Shown: positions 51,676-60,892 of the stretch, in pieces
Position numbering within the stretch: position 1 is the first letter of the stretch
Layout: each line of letters begins with the position of its first letter
Assembly (NCBI RefSeq): GCF_002288225.1
Contig: NZ_CP016777.1
Coordinates: 434,001 to 498,000 of the forward strand
Length of the DNA: 64,000 nucleotides
DNA from: Candidatus Planktophila dulcis
Lineage (GTDB): Bacteria > Actinomycetota > Actinomycetes > Nanopelagicales > Nanopelagicaceae
Reading direction: 5' to 3'
Position numbers and translations under genes: made by a program
Notes under the pieces: generated by a model
Databases searched by the model: none
Seen by the model: only the letters and a program-made list of their open reading frames with translations
What the model was told of the DNA's origin: nothing

Positions 51676-51681
51676 GAAGTA

Positions 51682-52290
51682 ATGATGAAAGCGATCGAAG
51701 AACTTCTTCGTAACGCTGGTATTTCTCCGATTGCAGGAGTTGATGAGGCAGGTCGCGGACCGTGTGCAGGACCACTTGTTGTCGCAGCCGTCATCTTGAA
51801 AGATCCCACAGCGCCAGAGCTATCTGAGGTGCGCGATTCAAAAGAAGTCTCTGAGAGTAAACGAGAGATTCTCTTTGATGTCATTATGAAACTAGCTGAA
51901 AGTGTCAGTGTGATTATTGTGCCACCATCAGAAATTGATGAACGTGGTGTGCATGCTGCAAACCTTGATGGAATGCGCAGAGCTGTTAAGGGCCTGAGTA
52001 TTGAACCTGCCTATGTCCTTACAGATGGCTATACCATTGAAGGATTAGCTATTCCCAATGTGGCAGTGTGGAAAGGCGATCAGGTGGTGACAGCAATTAG
52101 CGCTGCCTCCATTATCGCCAAGGTAACGCGAGACCGGATCATGATTGAACTCGATAGCAAATATCCGCAGTATGGCTTTGCCAAACATAAGGGCTATATC
52201 ACAGCAGTTCACACCAAAGCGTTGGCAGAACATGGCCCGTGTATAGAGCACCGCACATCGTTTTCAAATATCGCAGCACTTCTTCCATAG
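51682..52290 (+). CDS. rnhB: Ribonuclease HII
   Basis: A 202-residue enzyme with the signature GVDEAGRGPCAGPLVVAAVIL (Asp-Glu metal ligands), VRDSKEVSESKRE, a third Asp in VLTDGYTI, and SIIAKVTRDRIMIELDSKYPQYGFAKHKGY with the final Asp. It cuts RNA in RNA-DNA hybrids and at misinserted ribonucleotides. It starts six bases after lepB, so it is probably co-transcribed. Confidence 0.95.
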   Translation: MMKAIEELLRNAGISPIAGVDEAGRGPCAGPLVVAAVILKDPTAPELSEVRDSKEVSESKREILFDVIMKLAESVSVIIVPPSEIDERGVHAANLDGMRRAVKGLSIEPAYVLTDGYTIEGLAIPNVAVWKGDQVVTAISAASIIAKVTRDRIMIELDSKYPQYGFAKHKGYITAVHTKALAEHGPCIEHRTSFSNIAALLP

Positions 52291-52350
52291 TTTCCACAGC
52301 ACACTCACTTCCCTCCCTTTTCTTACCCAGCGGCATTTACCCTGCCGCCC

Positions 52351-53223
52351 ATGATGATTCGAGCCAATACAACGCTGCTGCAACGCTTAGCTCTCTTTGA
52401 CGCCATTGAATGTGGGAATCCATATTGGAGTGCGCAGATATCTGAATTTGGTATTCCAACTGTCTATGAGCACCTTTTTCTAGGCGTATATAAGAAGGAG
52501 AAATATGCGCAGATCATTGAGAAGGTGCGCAACTTTAATGCTGAGAGAGCTTTTGCGGCAATTGATGAAGCGGGTGCAACCTTCTTAACTCCCGAAGATT
52601 CCCAATGGCCGATGAGAGTCAATCAATTACCGTGCCCACCTATTGGGTTGGTGGTGAAGGGAAACGTTGAGATTCTCAGCAACAACTCATTTTCTATTGT
52701 GGGAACGCGAAAGCCAACGGCTTATGGAGTTGGCATTGCAACAGAATTTGCAACAGGTTTTGTTGATCGTGGGTGGGACATCGTCAGCGGGGGAGCATAT
52801 GGAATCGATTCAGCAGCACACCGTGGAGCATTACTTGCCGAAGGACGAACCATTGCAGTGATTGCATCAGGAGTTGATCTGCACTATCCATCCGGTAATG
52901 CGCGACTCTTTGAAGAGATATGTGAGAACGGAGCGATTGTCTCTGAGGTGATGCCAGGAGTATCTGCCCTTCCACATCGATTCCTCACTCGTAATCGACT
53001 TATTGCAGCTCTATCGGATGCAACTCTCGTTGTGGAAGCTGCATTTCGAAGTGGATCCCTTCGCACTGCCCGAGATGCTGCCGAGTTAATGCGACCTGTG
53101 ATGGCGATACCGGGTCCTATCAACTCGCCATCATCTGATGGATGTCATCGTTTGATAGGCGAGAGGGCTGCAGAACTTGTGACATCAGTTGCTGATGCTG
53201 TGGAGTTGATTTCAGCCCTTTAG
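52351..53223 (+). CDS. dprA: DNA-processing protein DprA
   Basis: A 290-residue DprA/Smf protein: an N-terminal helical part, then the Rossmann-like core with FSIVGTRKPTAYGVGIA, IVSGGAYGIDSAAHRGAL, YPSGNARLFEEICENGAIVSE, RFLTRNRLIAALSD and TRDAAELM-like GSLRTARDAAE. It loads RecA on incoming single strands during transformation. The C-terminal winged helix common in longer forms is missing. Along with a ComF-like PRTase at 13495 this hints at DNA uptake capacity, but no com operon is in view. Confidence 0.92.
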   Translation: MMIRANTTLLQRLALFDAIECGNPYWSAQISEFGIPTVYEHLFLGVYKKEKYAQIIEKVRNFNAERAFAAIDEAGATFLTPEDSQWPMRVNQLPCPPIGLVVKGNVEILSNNSFSIVGTRKPTAYGVGIATEFATGFVDRGWDIVSGGAYGIDSAAHRGALLAEGRTIAVIASGVDLHYPSGNARLFEEICENGAIVSEVMPGVSALPHRFLTRNRLIAALSDATLVVEAAFRSGSLRTARDAAELMRPVMAIPGPINSPSSDGCHRLIGERAAELVTSVADAVELISAL

Positions 53224-53249
53224 GTACATCAGGCATGTAATGAGAGAAT

Positions 53250-54173
53250 ATGTCCATGAGTGATTTCCGTTCGGGCTTCGTCGCTATTGTCGGCCGCCCC
53301 AACACTGGTAAATCAACTCTCATTAACGCACTCGTGGGAAGCAAGATTGCAATTACATCTCCTCATCCCAACACCACGCGCCATGCAATTCGCGGCATTG
53401 TGAATAACCCTGAATACCAAGCTGTCTTAGTTGATACTCCTGGAGTTCATAAGCCAAAGACTCTCCTAGGTTACAGACTCAACGCTGTCGTCAATGAGAG
53501 CCTTGATTCCGTCGATATCGTCATGATGTGTTTGCCCGCCGATGAGACATCAGGTGCTGGAGATGAGTTCATTGCTGCAGAAATTGCGAAGTATTCACGT
53601 GCGAAGAAGTTTGCACTCGTCACAAAGACAGATTTAGTCTCTAAGAAGAATCTTGCAGGACGCTTGCTTGGAATCTCACAACTTGCCAAGGGTTTCACCT
53701 GGGATGAGATTGTTCCTATCTCTGCAGCAATTCATGAGCAGATTGATCTGCTGGAGAAGTTAATTGGCGATAATTTGCCGGCAGGTCCTGCTTTCTATCC
53801 CACCGATGTGAAGAGTGATCAGAAGATTGAAACCCTTATCTGTGAGCTTATTCGTGAGGCTGCGCTACGCGATGCTCGAGAAGAGCTCCCACACTCCATC
53901 ATGGTCACCATTGATGAGATGGGCGAGCGTGAAGAAAAGGGAAGCCGTCCCTTCTTTGATATCCACGCAACTATCCATGTTGAGCGCGATTCACAGACTG
54001 GCATCTTGCTAGGCCATCAGGGTGAGAGACTCAAAGATATTGGTATGAGAGCGCGTAAAGATATTGAACGCGAACTCGGAGCACGCATCTTCCTTGGTCT
54101 TCACGTGAAAGTTTCCAAGGAGTGGCAGCGCGATCCTAAGCTGCTTGAACGACTAGGTTTTACTGAGCGCTAA
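53250..54173 (+). CDS. era: GTPase Era
   Basis: A 307-residue GTPase: G1 GRPNTGKST near residue 15, G2 TTRHAIRGI, G3 DTPG near 63, G4 TKTD, and a C-terminal KH domain (ILLGHQGERLKDIGMRARKDIEREL, then VSKEWQRDPKLLERLGF). It binds 16S rRNA for 30S maturation. It overlaps the convergent uppP gene by 14 bases. Confidence 0.96.
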   Translation: MSMSDFRSGFVAIVGRPNTGKSTLINALVGSKIAITSPHPNTTRHAIRGIVNNPEYQAVLVDTPGVHKPKTLLGYRLNAVVNESLDSVDIVMMCLPADETSGAGDEFIAAEIAKYSRAKKFALVTKTDLVSKKNLAGRLLGISQLAKGFTWDEIVPISAAIHEQIDLLEKLIGDNLPAGPAFYPTDVKSDQKIETLICELIREAALRDAREELPHSIMVTIDEMGEREEKGSRPFFDIHATIHVERDSQTGILLGHQGERLKDIGMRARKDIERELGARIFLGLHVKVSKEWQRDPKLLERLGFTER

Positions 54174-54969
54174 TAAGACCTGTTGCAAGTGCAATCAGGA
54201 GCGCTGATCCAAGTGCAACGCGATAAATCACAAAAGGTGTGAAGCTCTTGGTGGAGATGTATTTCATCAGCCAAGCGATTACTGCATAGCCAATAACGAA
54301 TGCGGTAATCGTTGCGATGAGAATCTCTGGCATGGAGTAGACAGAAACTGTTGAATCACCCATAGCCTTCTGCAATTGATAGAGACCGCTACCAAAGACT
54401 GCAGGAAGGGCTAATAAGAATGAGTAGCGAAGTGCGGCCTCTCGCTTATATCCAAGGAATCGCCCCAGTGCGATTGTTGCACCTGAGCGAGATACGCCAG
54501 GGATTAGCGCCATCGATTGAGCAAGGCCGTAGAAGATTCCATCTCGTGCATTGAGCGTTGATAAATCTTTCTCACTTCTTCCAACGCGATCGGCAAATCC
54601 CAGAATCAAACCAAAGATAATGAGTGTGCATGCAATGACCCACAGTGATCTGAAGTTATTGGTGATGTAATCCTGGCCTAAGTAACCGAGTGCCACGATG
54701 GGAAGTGTGCCGATGATGATGAGATTTCCAAGGCGCGCTTCAGGTGAGCCATCGCGCTTAAACCAGGCACCTGCAATGTTGAGAATATCTCTCCGGAAAT
54801 AAAGTAGAACTGCAAGCTCTGTGCCGATCTGAGTAATAGCGGTAAAGGTGGCACCTGGATCTTTAGCATTAGGTAGAAATTCACCCACGATGCGAATATG
54901 TGCACTCGATGAAATCGGTAAGAATTCTGTAAGACCTTGGACTATTCCGAGAAAGAGCGCTTCAAGCAT
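54160..54969 (-). CDS. uppP: Undecaprenyl-diphosphatase
   Basis: A 269-residue polytopic membrane enzyme of the BacA/UppP family: LGIVQGLTEFLPISSSAHI with catalytic Glu at the start, and PGVSRSGATIALGRFLG near 155. It recycles undecaprenyl pyrophosphate for cell-wall synthesis and can give bacitracin resistance. The start ATG is shared by no other gene; the EamA transporter gene lies 19 bases upstream in the same direction. Confidence 0.95.
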   Translation of the reverse strand: MLEALFLGIVQGLTEFLPISSSAHIRIVGEFLPNAKDPGATFTAITQIGTELAVLLYFRRDILNIAGAWFKRDGSPEARLGNLIIIGTLPIVALGYLGQDYITNNFRSLWVIACTLIIFGLILGFADRVGRSEKDLSTLNARDGIFYGLAQSMALIPGVSRSGATIALGRFLGYKREAALRYSFLLALPAVFGSGLYQLQKAMGDSTVSVYSMPEILIATITAFVIGYAVIAWLMKYISTKSFTPFVIYRVALGSALLIALATGLISAQ

Positions 54970-54988
54970 TGTGAAAGTATCTCAATAG

Positions 54989-55876
54989 TTAGGCATCGGC
55001 AGGCTTGCGGCTCGCGAAGTATGAACCGATTAATACCAGTGGAAGTCCGAGAATGATTCCCGTTGTGAGTGGTTCATTGAGAATTACCACTCCAAGTACA
55101 ACGGCAAATGCGGTGTTGAGGTATGTCACCAGAGATCCTCGGGCAACGCCGATGATATTTGCCAATGTGAAGAAGGCTGCAAATGCAGCGCCTGTCGACA
55201 ATACGCCAAGACCAATAATTGCGCGGATTGCTCCTTGAGAAATCTCGTGGGTTGGCCACTGCGCGATGCTCCATGGCAGGTAGAAGATCGCTGTCATCGC
55301 CATCGCTACGGCGTTAATTGCAATTCCTGAGACATGAGGAAGTGCGCTTTGCACCATCATGACAGCATAGGAATAACCGATTGAAGCAACCAGAACCATT
55401 GCGATGGAGAGTGGATCAGCGCTTCCCGCAATGCTCTCAATCCCAACAACTGCAATAAGGCCGATAAATCCAACAACGATTCCAAGGAGACGCTTGCGTT
55501 GCCACACTGTCTTATCGCCTCGCATGGATGCAAAGATTGTTGCCCAGATCGGAACGGATGCAACGAGAAGGCCAGCAAGACCAGATGAAATCTTCTGCTC
55601 TGCGGTGCCAATCAGGATCCATGGACCGATCATTTCTAGGAGTGCGTAGGCGCCGACATAACGCCATCCGCGAACAGCTGCAAAGAGTTGTCGCTGCTTG
55701 ATTGCGATCGGAATCAATATTGCAGCACCGATTGCTGTGCGCAGAAAGACTACAGTGGCAGGACTAAATCCATTCTCCGGGTCCACGGCAACTTTGATGA
55801 AGAGATATGGAATGCCCCACAGGAATCCAACAAGGATGAAGAGAAAGAGACCGCGACGTGACATGGGTGAAATCAA
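54989..55876 (-). CDS. EamA/DMT family transporter
   Basis: A 295-residue membrane protein with about ten hydrophobic segments arranged as two EamA repeats (GLFLFILVGFLWGIPYLFIK; GLIAVVGIESIAGSADPLSI; the second repeat begins near LVASIGYSYAVMM). DMT carriers export metabolites such as amino acids or purines; the substrate is unknown. A few extra codons before MSRRGLFLF are uncertain; ATG at 55864 is an alternative start. Confidence 0.87.
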   Translation of the reverse strand: MISPMSRRGLFLFILVGFLWGIPYLFIKVAVDPENGFSPATVVFLRTAIGAAILIPIAIKQRQLFAAVRGWRYVGAYALLEMIGPWILIGTAEQKISSGLAGLLVASVPIWATIFASMRGDKTVWQRKRLLGIVVGFIGLIAVVGIESIAGSADPLSIAMVLVASIGYSYAVMMVQSALPHVSGIAINAVAMAMTAIFYLPWSIAQWPTHEISQGAIRAIIGLGVLSTGAAFAAFFTLANIIGVARGSLVTYLNTAFAVVLGVVILNEPLTTGIILGLPLVLIGSYFASRKPADA

Positions 55877-55901
55877 GCTCCTTGTTAGGTAAGAGGCAAC
55901 C

Positions 55902-56828
55902 TTACTGGGTTATCTTCTTTACTTCAGAGGCCACAAAATCAATTGCTTCCTGCGCAGTAGGGGTCACTGCCATATTGCTAAAGAAGCCGTGAATCATTCC
56001 CTCATAGCTCTTGTAGATAACTGGGACGCCATCGCCTTGAAGGAGCTCGGCATATTTTTCGCCATCATCGAGTAGCGGGTCGTATTGGGCTGTGATGATG
56101 ATTGCTGGTGCTAATCCTTTAAAGGATGCAGCTCGCATCGGAATTGCATAGGCATTCTCATCATGGCTAGCACCTTGCAGGTATTGATCCCAGAACCATT
56201 GCATCGCCTGAGTTGAAAGCCCATAGCCTGTCGCATTCTCTTTATAGGAATTGGTTTCAAGATTGCGATCATTGCACGGGTAAATCAATATCTGGAATGA
56301 GAGGGCAATCTTGTTATCCCGAGCTTTGATTGCAACGCCTGAAGCCAAATTTGCACCAGCGCTATCGCCTGCAATACCAATTCTGTTCTCATCTATTCCT
56401 AGATTCTCTGCATTTGCTATCGCCCAGAGAAGGGTTTCATAGCAATCATCAAAGGGAACTGGAAATGGATGCTCTGGCGCTTTTTGGTAGTTCACGCTGA
56501 TGATGACAGCGCCGGTTTGGTTGGCAAGACGGGCAAGGGATGCGTCATAGATATCGAGAAAGTTAAGTACCCATCCGCCGCCATGGAAGTAGATGATGGC
56601 AGGTGCGTTGGTATCAGTTGTTGGTCGATAGATGCGAATTGGAAGATCAGCAGTGGGACCTGGAATAAATCTATTTGAGATTTCCTGAATGGCTTCTACT
56701 GGCCCTGATGTAGCTACACGTCCTTGAGTATTGCGCCTTATGACATCAACGGGTGCTTCCCAGACTTGAGGCAGATTGAGAGCTTCTAATCTTTTGAGGT
56801 ATTCCTGTATCTCAGGAGCAAGTGACAT
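55902..56828 (-). CDS. Alpha/beta hydrolase, hormone-sensitive lipase-like esterase
   Basis: A 308-residue esterase: oxyanion-hole motif YFHGGGWVLNF near 80, nucleophile elbow GDSAGANLASG near 155, a later Asp in AQYDPLLDDGEKYAELL and His in MIHGFFSNM. This is the HSL family (type IV) layout. It lacks a signal peptide, so it is cytoplasmic, acting on short-chain esters. It lies between the transporter and photolyase genes in the same direction. Confidence 0.92.
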   Translation of the reverse strand: MSLAPEIQEYLKRLEALNLPQVWEAPVDVIRRNTQGRVATSGPVEAIQEISNRFIPGPTADLPIRIYRPTTDTNAPAIIYFHGGGWVLNFLDIYDASLARLANQTGAVIISVNYQKAPEHPFPVPFDDCYETLLWAIANAENLGIDENRIGIAGDSAGANLASGVAIKARDNKIALSFQILIYPCNDRNLETNSYKENATGYGLSTQAMQWFWDQYLQGASHDENAYAIPMRAASFKGLAPAIIITAQYDPLLDDGEKYAELLQGDGVPVIYKSYEGMIHGFFSNMAVTPTAQEAIDFVASEVKKITQ

Positions 56829-56840
56829 GGCGTAATTGAA

Positions 56841-58340
56841 TCAGAGTTCACCATGAGAGAGAAGTTCTAAAACTTCCTTGGCGCGCTCTCGTAATTCTGG
56901 AAGATCACTTAATCTTTTGATTCCAGCTAGTTGTTGTCCCATGCGGTGGTTCTTTGCAAACCGCACTTGATTGCGGTCAAGGAAGTCCCAGTAGAGAGTG
57001 GTGAATGGACATGCATCATCACCAACTCGTTTCTTGGGATCGAATTTGCATCCTTTGCAGAAACTTCCCATCTTTGAGATGTAGGAACCACCTGATGCAT
57101 AGGGTTTAGTCGCAAGTTTGCCGCCATCTGCATGCAAGCTCATTCCAATGACATTTGGAACCATTACCCAATCTGCGGCATCAATAAATGCCCTGCGCAT
57201 CCAATCGAGAAATTCTTGAGGTGAGGTTCCCGTAATAAGTGCCAAATTACTTAAGACCATCAGTCGTGGAATGTGGTGCACCCACGCACGCGCTTCGATA
57301 TCTCGCACCTGCGTTGAAACACAGTTCATCTGCGTCTTACTTGAATCCGTGAAGAGCGGCAGAAGTGGGCGAGTGGCTTGCAGCGCATTCTCATTTCGAT
57401 AGAGATCACCAAAGTGCCAATACAGACCGTTGATGTATTCGCGCCAACCAATAATTTGCCGGATAAATCCTTCAGCACTTGCTAGTGGAATATCGCCCTT
57501 CTTAAAGCGCACCATTGCTGCATCGATTACTTCTTGGGCGTGAAGTAAACCGATATTCAGATATGGGCTTAAGAGTGAGTGATTAACCGCCCAAGTCTCA
57601 GCGACCATTGCATCTTCGTAGGCGCCGAATTCAGCAAAGGCAGTGTCAAAGAAGTGGTGCATCTGTGCCAGTGCAGCAGTGCGAGTGGTGCCCCAAGTTG
57701 TGTCAGGATCATCGCCAAAGACGGGAATCTTTCTCTTCTTGATATCTGCAAGAACTGCTTCATCAATCTCATCGCGCGGATGCTCTAGATAGTCAGGCCA
57801 CGTATGAGCACCTTTGGGTGGTGGAAGACGATTATCGGCATCGTAATTCCACTTGCCACCGACAGGATCACTTCCCTCCATCAGGATGTTAAGGCGCACG
57901 CGTTGGGCGCGATAGAAGTTCTCCATCACCAAGTTCTTCTGTGAGTTCGCCCATTGTGCAAAGAGTGGGCGAGATGTCAGAAAGAAATCATTCGGGATAA
58001 GAGTCACTCCAAGCTTGTCTAACTGTTCATACTGTTGATGGGAGGAAGGCTCAGCAACCTCAATCTCTATGCCGGGATGTGACTTTCGAAATTCTTCAAT
58101 GCCCACTTCAGTATTGGCACTTTGCATAAAGGTGACAGTAAATCCTTCATCGCGCAGCTCTTGTAGGAAGTGATCACGAGCTGACATGAGAAAGAAGAGG
58201 CGCTGGATATGCCAAGTACGGGTCGTGAGCATTCGCTGGCTCTCGATAAAGAGAATCTGATGGGTCTTTGGATCTGCGCCTTTGAGCGCACCGTAGTTGC
58301 GATTGAGATGATCGTTAAGAAGAAGTACAGCTTTTACCAA
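56841..58340 (-). CDS. Iron-sulfur photolyase/cryptochrome (FeS-BCP, PhrB-like)
   Basis: A 499-residue flavoprotein of the iron-sulfur bacterial cryptochrome/photolyase group. The N-terminal domain begins [14 protein letters not shown]; the FAD/catalytic part has [19 protein letters not shown] and [17 protein letters not shown]. Cys in MNCVST, FCKGCKF and DDACPF provide the four [4Fe-4S] ligands. Known members repair (6-4) photoproducts. It fits a light-exposed surface-water organism. The stop is 12 bases from the esterase gene; the start overlaps the xylulokinase gene by 7 bases. Confidence 0.9.
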   Translation of the reverse strand: MVKAVLLLNDHLNRNYGALKGADPKTHQILFIESQRMLTTRTWHIQRLFFLMSARDHFLQELRDEGFTVTFMQSANTEVGIEEFRKSHPGIEIEVAEPSSHQQYEQLDKLGVTLIPNDFFLTSRPLFAQWANSQKNLVMENFYRAQRVRLNILMEGSDPVGGKWNYDADNRLPPPKGAHTWPDYLEHPRDEIDEAVLADIKKRKIPVFGDDPDTTWGTTRTAALAQMHHFFDTAFAEFGAYEDAMVAETWAVNHSLLSPYLNIGLLHAQEVIDAAMVRFKKGDIPLASAEGFIRQIIGWREYINGLYWHFGDLYRNENALQATRPLLPLFTDSSKTQMNCVSTQVRDIEARAWVHHIPRLMVLSNLALITGTSPQEFLDWMRRAFIDAADWVMVPNVIGMSLHADGGKLATKPYASGGSYISKMGSFCKGCKFDPKKRVGDDACPFTTLYWDFLDRNQVRFAKNHRMGQQLAGIKRLSDLPELRERAKEVLELLSHGEL

Positions 58341-59743
58341 TTGGCGGTTCTATCTCGCAGAGTTCGGTATGCGCTAACAACTTCTGGTGTTGCAACAGAG
58401 TGAGTTGAGCTGACTTCACCGAGATTCCATTGAGGTGGAGTTGCTCCACCAAGTAGTGCCCATGCAGCTTGTCGCGCTGCTCCATCTGCAACATATTCAC
58501 CTGGTTGCGGAACGAGTACTTCGCGACCAAAGAGTGATGATGCGATGGATGAGATAGCAGGATTCTTGGCAGCGCCACCAATGAGTAAGACGCGGTTGAT
58601 TGAGACGCCTAGCTTTTCAAGTGCATCGACTGCATCGACAAGGCCGCAGAGCATTCCTTCAATCATCGCCCGTGCAATATCGGCAGGGTTTGAGTTGTTC
58701 AGGTTCATTCCTGAAAAGACACCCGTCGCATCAGGGCGGTTAGGTGTGCGCTCTCCTTCAAAGTAGGGAAGAAGAGAAAGACCATTAGCACCTGGCTTTG
58801 CAGTCAGCGCTAGTGCGCCAACCTCATCATGCGTTTTTCCTAAGATGCGAGTTGCTGCATCTAAAATGCGAGCAGCATTGAGTGTGCAGACAAGTGGCAA
58901 GAAGCGACCTGTTGCATCAGCAAATCCTGCAACCGCACCACTTGGATCATGTGTTGGAGTGTCAGAGACTGCAAATGCTGTTCCACTTGTTCCAAGTGAG
59001 ACAACTACATCACCAGGTTGTGCCTGCACACCGAGGGCTGCGCCTGCGTTATCTCCAGCACCTGCTGCGATGGGAATACCTGAAAGTGTGGTGCCGCCAA
59101 ATGCGCTAGGTGCAGTGATGCGTGGGGTAATGATGGTGCGATCTGTGCGAAGTGCGGACTTCAAAAGGTCATCGCGATATGTAGAGGAAACAGAATCAAA
59201 GTATCCAGTACCCGATGCATCTGAGCGATCAGTAAATAACTTATCGAAATCTTTTCCACCCTGCAGGCGCCACGAGAGCCAATCATGGGGGAGTGCAACT
59301 GCTGCAACTTTGGCGGCATTAGCTTTCTCATTGTCGGCAAGCCACCTGAGTTTTGTTGCAGTAAATGATGCAACGAGAACAGATCCGACTTTCTGCGCAG
59401 CTTGTGCATCTCCGCCCATTTCAGCGTTGAGATCACGAGCAGATTGTGCAGAGCGAGTGTCATTCCATAGAAGTGCGGGGCGGATAACTTCACCGCTGCT
59501 ATCAAGTGCGACCATTCCATGTTGCTGGCCACCAATTGAAATTGCGGAGACATCATCAAGGCCACCTGCATCTGCTATTGCTTTATCTAGGGCGCTCTCC
59601 CAATGGGCTGGATCTACTTCTGTTCCATCAGGGTGAGATGCGCGACCGTGCCGTACTAACTCGCCTGTTTCTGCGTTACGAATGACGACCTTCACCGACT
59701 GGGTTGAAGAATCCACGCCTGCGGTGAGTTGGGTCTTTGCCAT
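58334..59743 (-). CDS. xylB: Xylulokinase
   Basis: A 469-residue FGGY sugar kinase: [15 protein letters not shown] at the start, [13 protein letters not shown] and NDTRS (substrate contacts, catalytic Asp near [14 protein letters not shown]), [13 protein letters not shown], and [17 protein letters not shown] with the adenosine site. It phosphorylates D-xylulose into the pentose phosphate pathway. No xylA is in view, so another pentulose could be the substrate. The gene overlaps the photolyase gene at its 3' end and is divergent from pfkA. Confidence 0.92.
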   Translation of the reverse strand: MAKTQLTAGVDSSTQSVKVVIRNAETGELVRHGRASHPDGTEVDPAHWESALDKAIADAGGLDDVSAISIGGQQHGMVALDSSGEVIRPALLWNDTRSAQSARDLNAEMGGDAQAAQKVGSVLVASFTATKLRWLADNEKANAAKVAAVALPHDWLSWRLQGGKDFDKLFTDRSDASGTGYFDSVSSTYRDDLLKSALRTDRTIITPRITAPSAFGGTTLSGIPIAAGAGDNAGAALGVQAQPGDVVVSLGTSGTAFAVSDTPTHDPSGAVAGFADATGRFLPLVCTLNAARILDAATRILGKTHDEVGALALTAKPGANGLSLLPYFEGERTPNRPDATGVFSGMNLNNSNPADIARAMIEGMLCGLVDAVDALEKLGVSINRVLLIGGAAKNPAISSIASSLFGREVLVPQPGEYVADGAARQAAWALLGGATPPQWNLGEVSSTHSVATPEVVSAYRTLRDRTANW

Positions 59744-59830
59744 GACGAAAGGCTAGACTGTGCCAGTCAGTGTTGACCACAGTGCGGCTTAATTAGTTAG
59801 CCAAATCTCACTTAATTTTGGAGCGTTGCA

Positions 59831-60856
59831 ATGCGTATTGGAATTCTTACAGGTGGCGGAGACTGCCCAGGACTTAACGGTGTTATTCGTGGCGTAGTCA
59901 CAAAGGGAATCAAAGAGTACGGATATGAATTCGTCGGATTCCGCGATGGTTGGAAAGGCCCTCTTGAGGCGCTGACCATGCCACTTGATCTTGCAACAGT
60001 GAAGCCAATCCTTGCAAAGGGCGGAACCATCCTTGGTTCATCTCGCACCAACCCATTTAAGATGGAGAACGGTGTTGAGCGCATCAAGCAGAATCTTGCT
60101 GACCAGGGAATTGATGTTCTCATCGCAATCGGTGGAGAAGACACACTCGGAGTTGCAACAAAGCTCGATGCACTAGGCGTTAAGGTCATCGGAGTTCCTA
60201 AGACAATCGATAACGACCTCAACAACACAGACTTTACTTTTGGATTTGATACATCAGTCAACATTGCGATGGAGGCAATCGATCGCCTTCACACAACAGC
60301 TGAGTCACACCACCGCCCACTAATCGTTGAGGTTATGGGTCGCCACGCAGGATGGATTGCCCTTCACTCAGGAGTTGCAGGAGATGCTGCATGCATCTTG
60401 ATTCCAGAAGTTAAGTTCTCAGTCGATAAGGTCTGTGAATATGTGAAGTCTCGCTTTGCAACAGGAACTGCTCCCATCATCGTTATTGCAGAAGGTGCGA
60501 TTCCTCAAGATGGCGACATGATCACTAAGGATCAGCCACTTGATGCATTTGGCCACGTTCAGCTATCCGGTATTGGTGATTGGCTTGCTGCAGAGATTGA
60601 GACAAAGACTGGCTACCAAACACGTTGCACAGTTCTAGGTCACATCCAGCGCGGTGGAACACCATCAGCATTTGACCGCGTTCTGAGCTCACGCTTTGGA
60701 CTTGAGGCAATCACAGCTGTTCACGAAGGTGACTTCGGCAAGATGATGGCTCTCCACGGAACAAAGATTGCTCGCGTGCCATTGGCATCAGCGACAGATG
60801 TTCTCAAGACCGTTCCATTCGAGCGATATGAGGAGATCACTTCGTTCTTTGGATAA
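59831..60856 (+). CDS. pfkA: 6-phosphofructokinase, group III-like
   Basis: A 341-residue PFK: GILTGGGDCPGLNGVIRG, GGEDTLGVATKL, PKTIDNDLNNTDFTFGFDT (catalytic T-I-D-N-D), and MGRHAGWIALHSG. The Glu-Asp in GGEDT and the Lys in PKTIDND replace Asp-Gly and Gly of classical ATP-PFKs; both substitutions occur in actinobacterial group III enzymes, some of which use pyrophosphate instead of ATP. The phosphate donor therefore cannot be assigned by eye. It catalyses the committed glycolytic step, or a reversible step if PPi-linked. Confidence 0.92.
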   Translation: MRIGILTGGGDCPGLNGVIRGVVTKGIKEYGYEFVGFRDGWKGPLEALTMPLDLATVKPILAKGGTILGSSRTNPFKMENGVERIKQNLADQGIDVLIAIGGEDTLGVATKLDALGVKVIGVPKTIDNDLNNTDFTFGFDTSVNIAMEAIDRLHTTAESHHRPLIVEVMGRHAGWIALHSGVAGDAACILIPEVKFSVDKVCEYVKSRFATGTAPIIVIAEGAIPQDGDMITKDQPLDAFGHVQLSGIGDWLAAEIETKTGYQTRCTVLGHIQRGGTPSAFDRVLSSRFGLEAITAVHEGDFGKMMALHGTKIARVPLASATDVLKTVPFERYEEITSFFG

Positions 60857-60892
60857 TCTCCCTGCGAGATTGCTACTGAACTCTCTACTCTT

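Noticed and set aside
58845-59636. A 263-codon plus-strand open frame antisense to the xylulokinase gene
   Set aside because: It is a shadow of the well-supported xylB reading frame; composition is Ser/Ala/Pro-rich without motifs and it lacks a Shine-Dalgarno.
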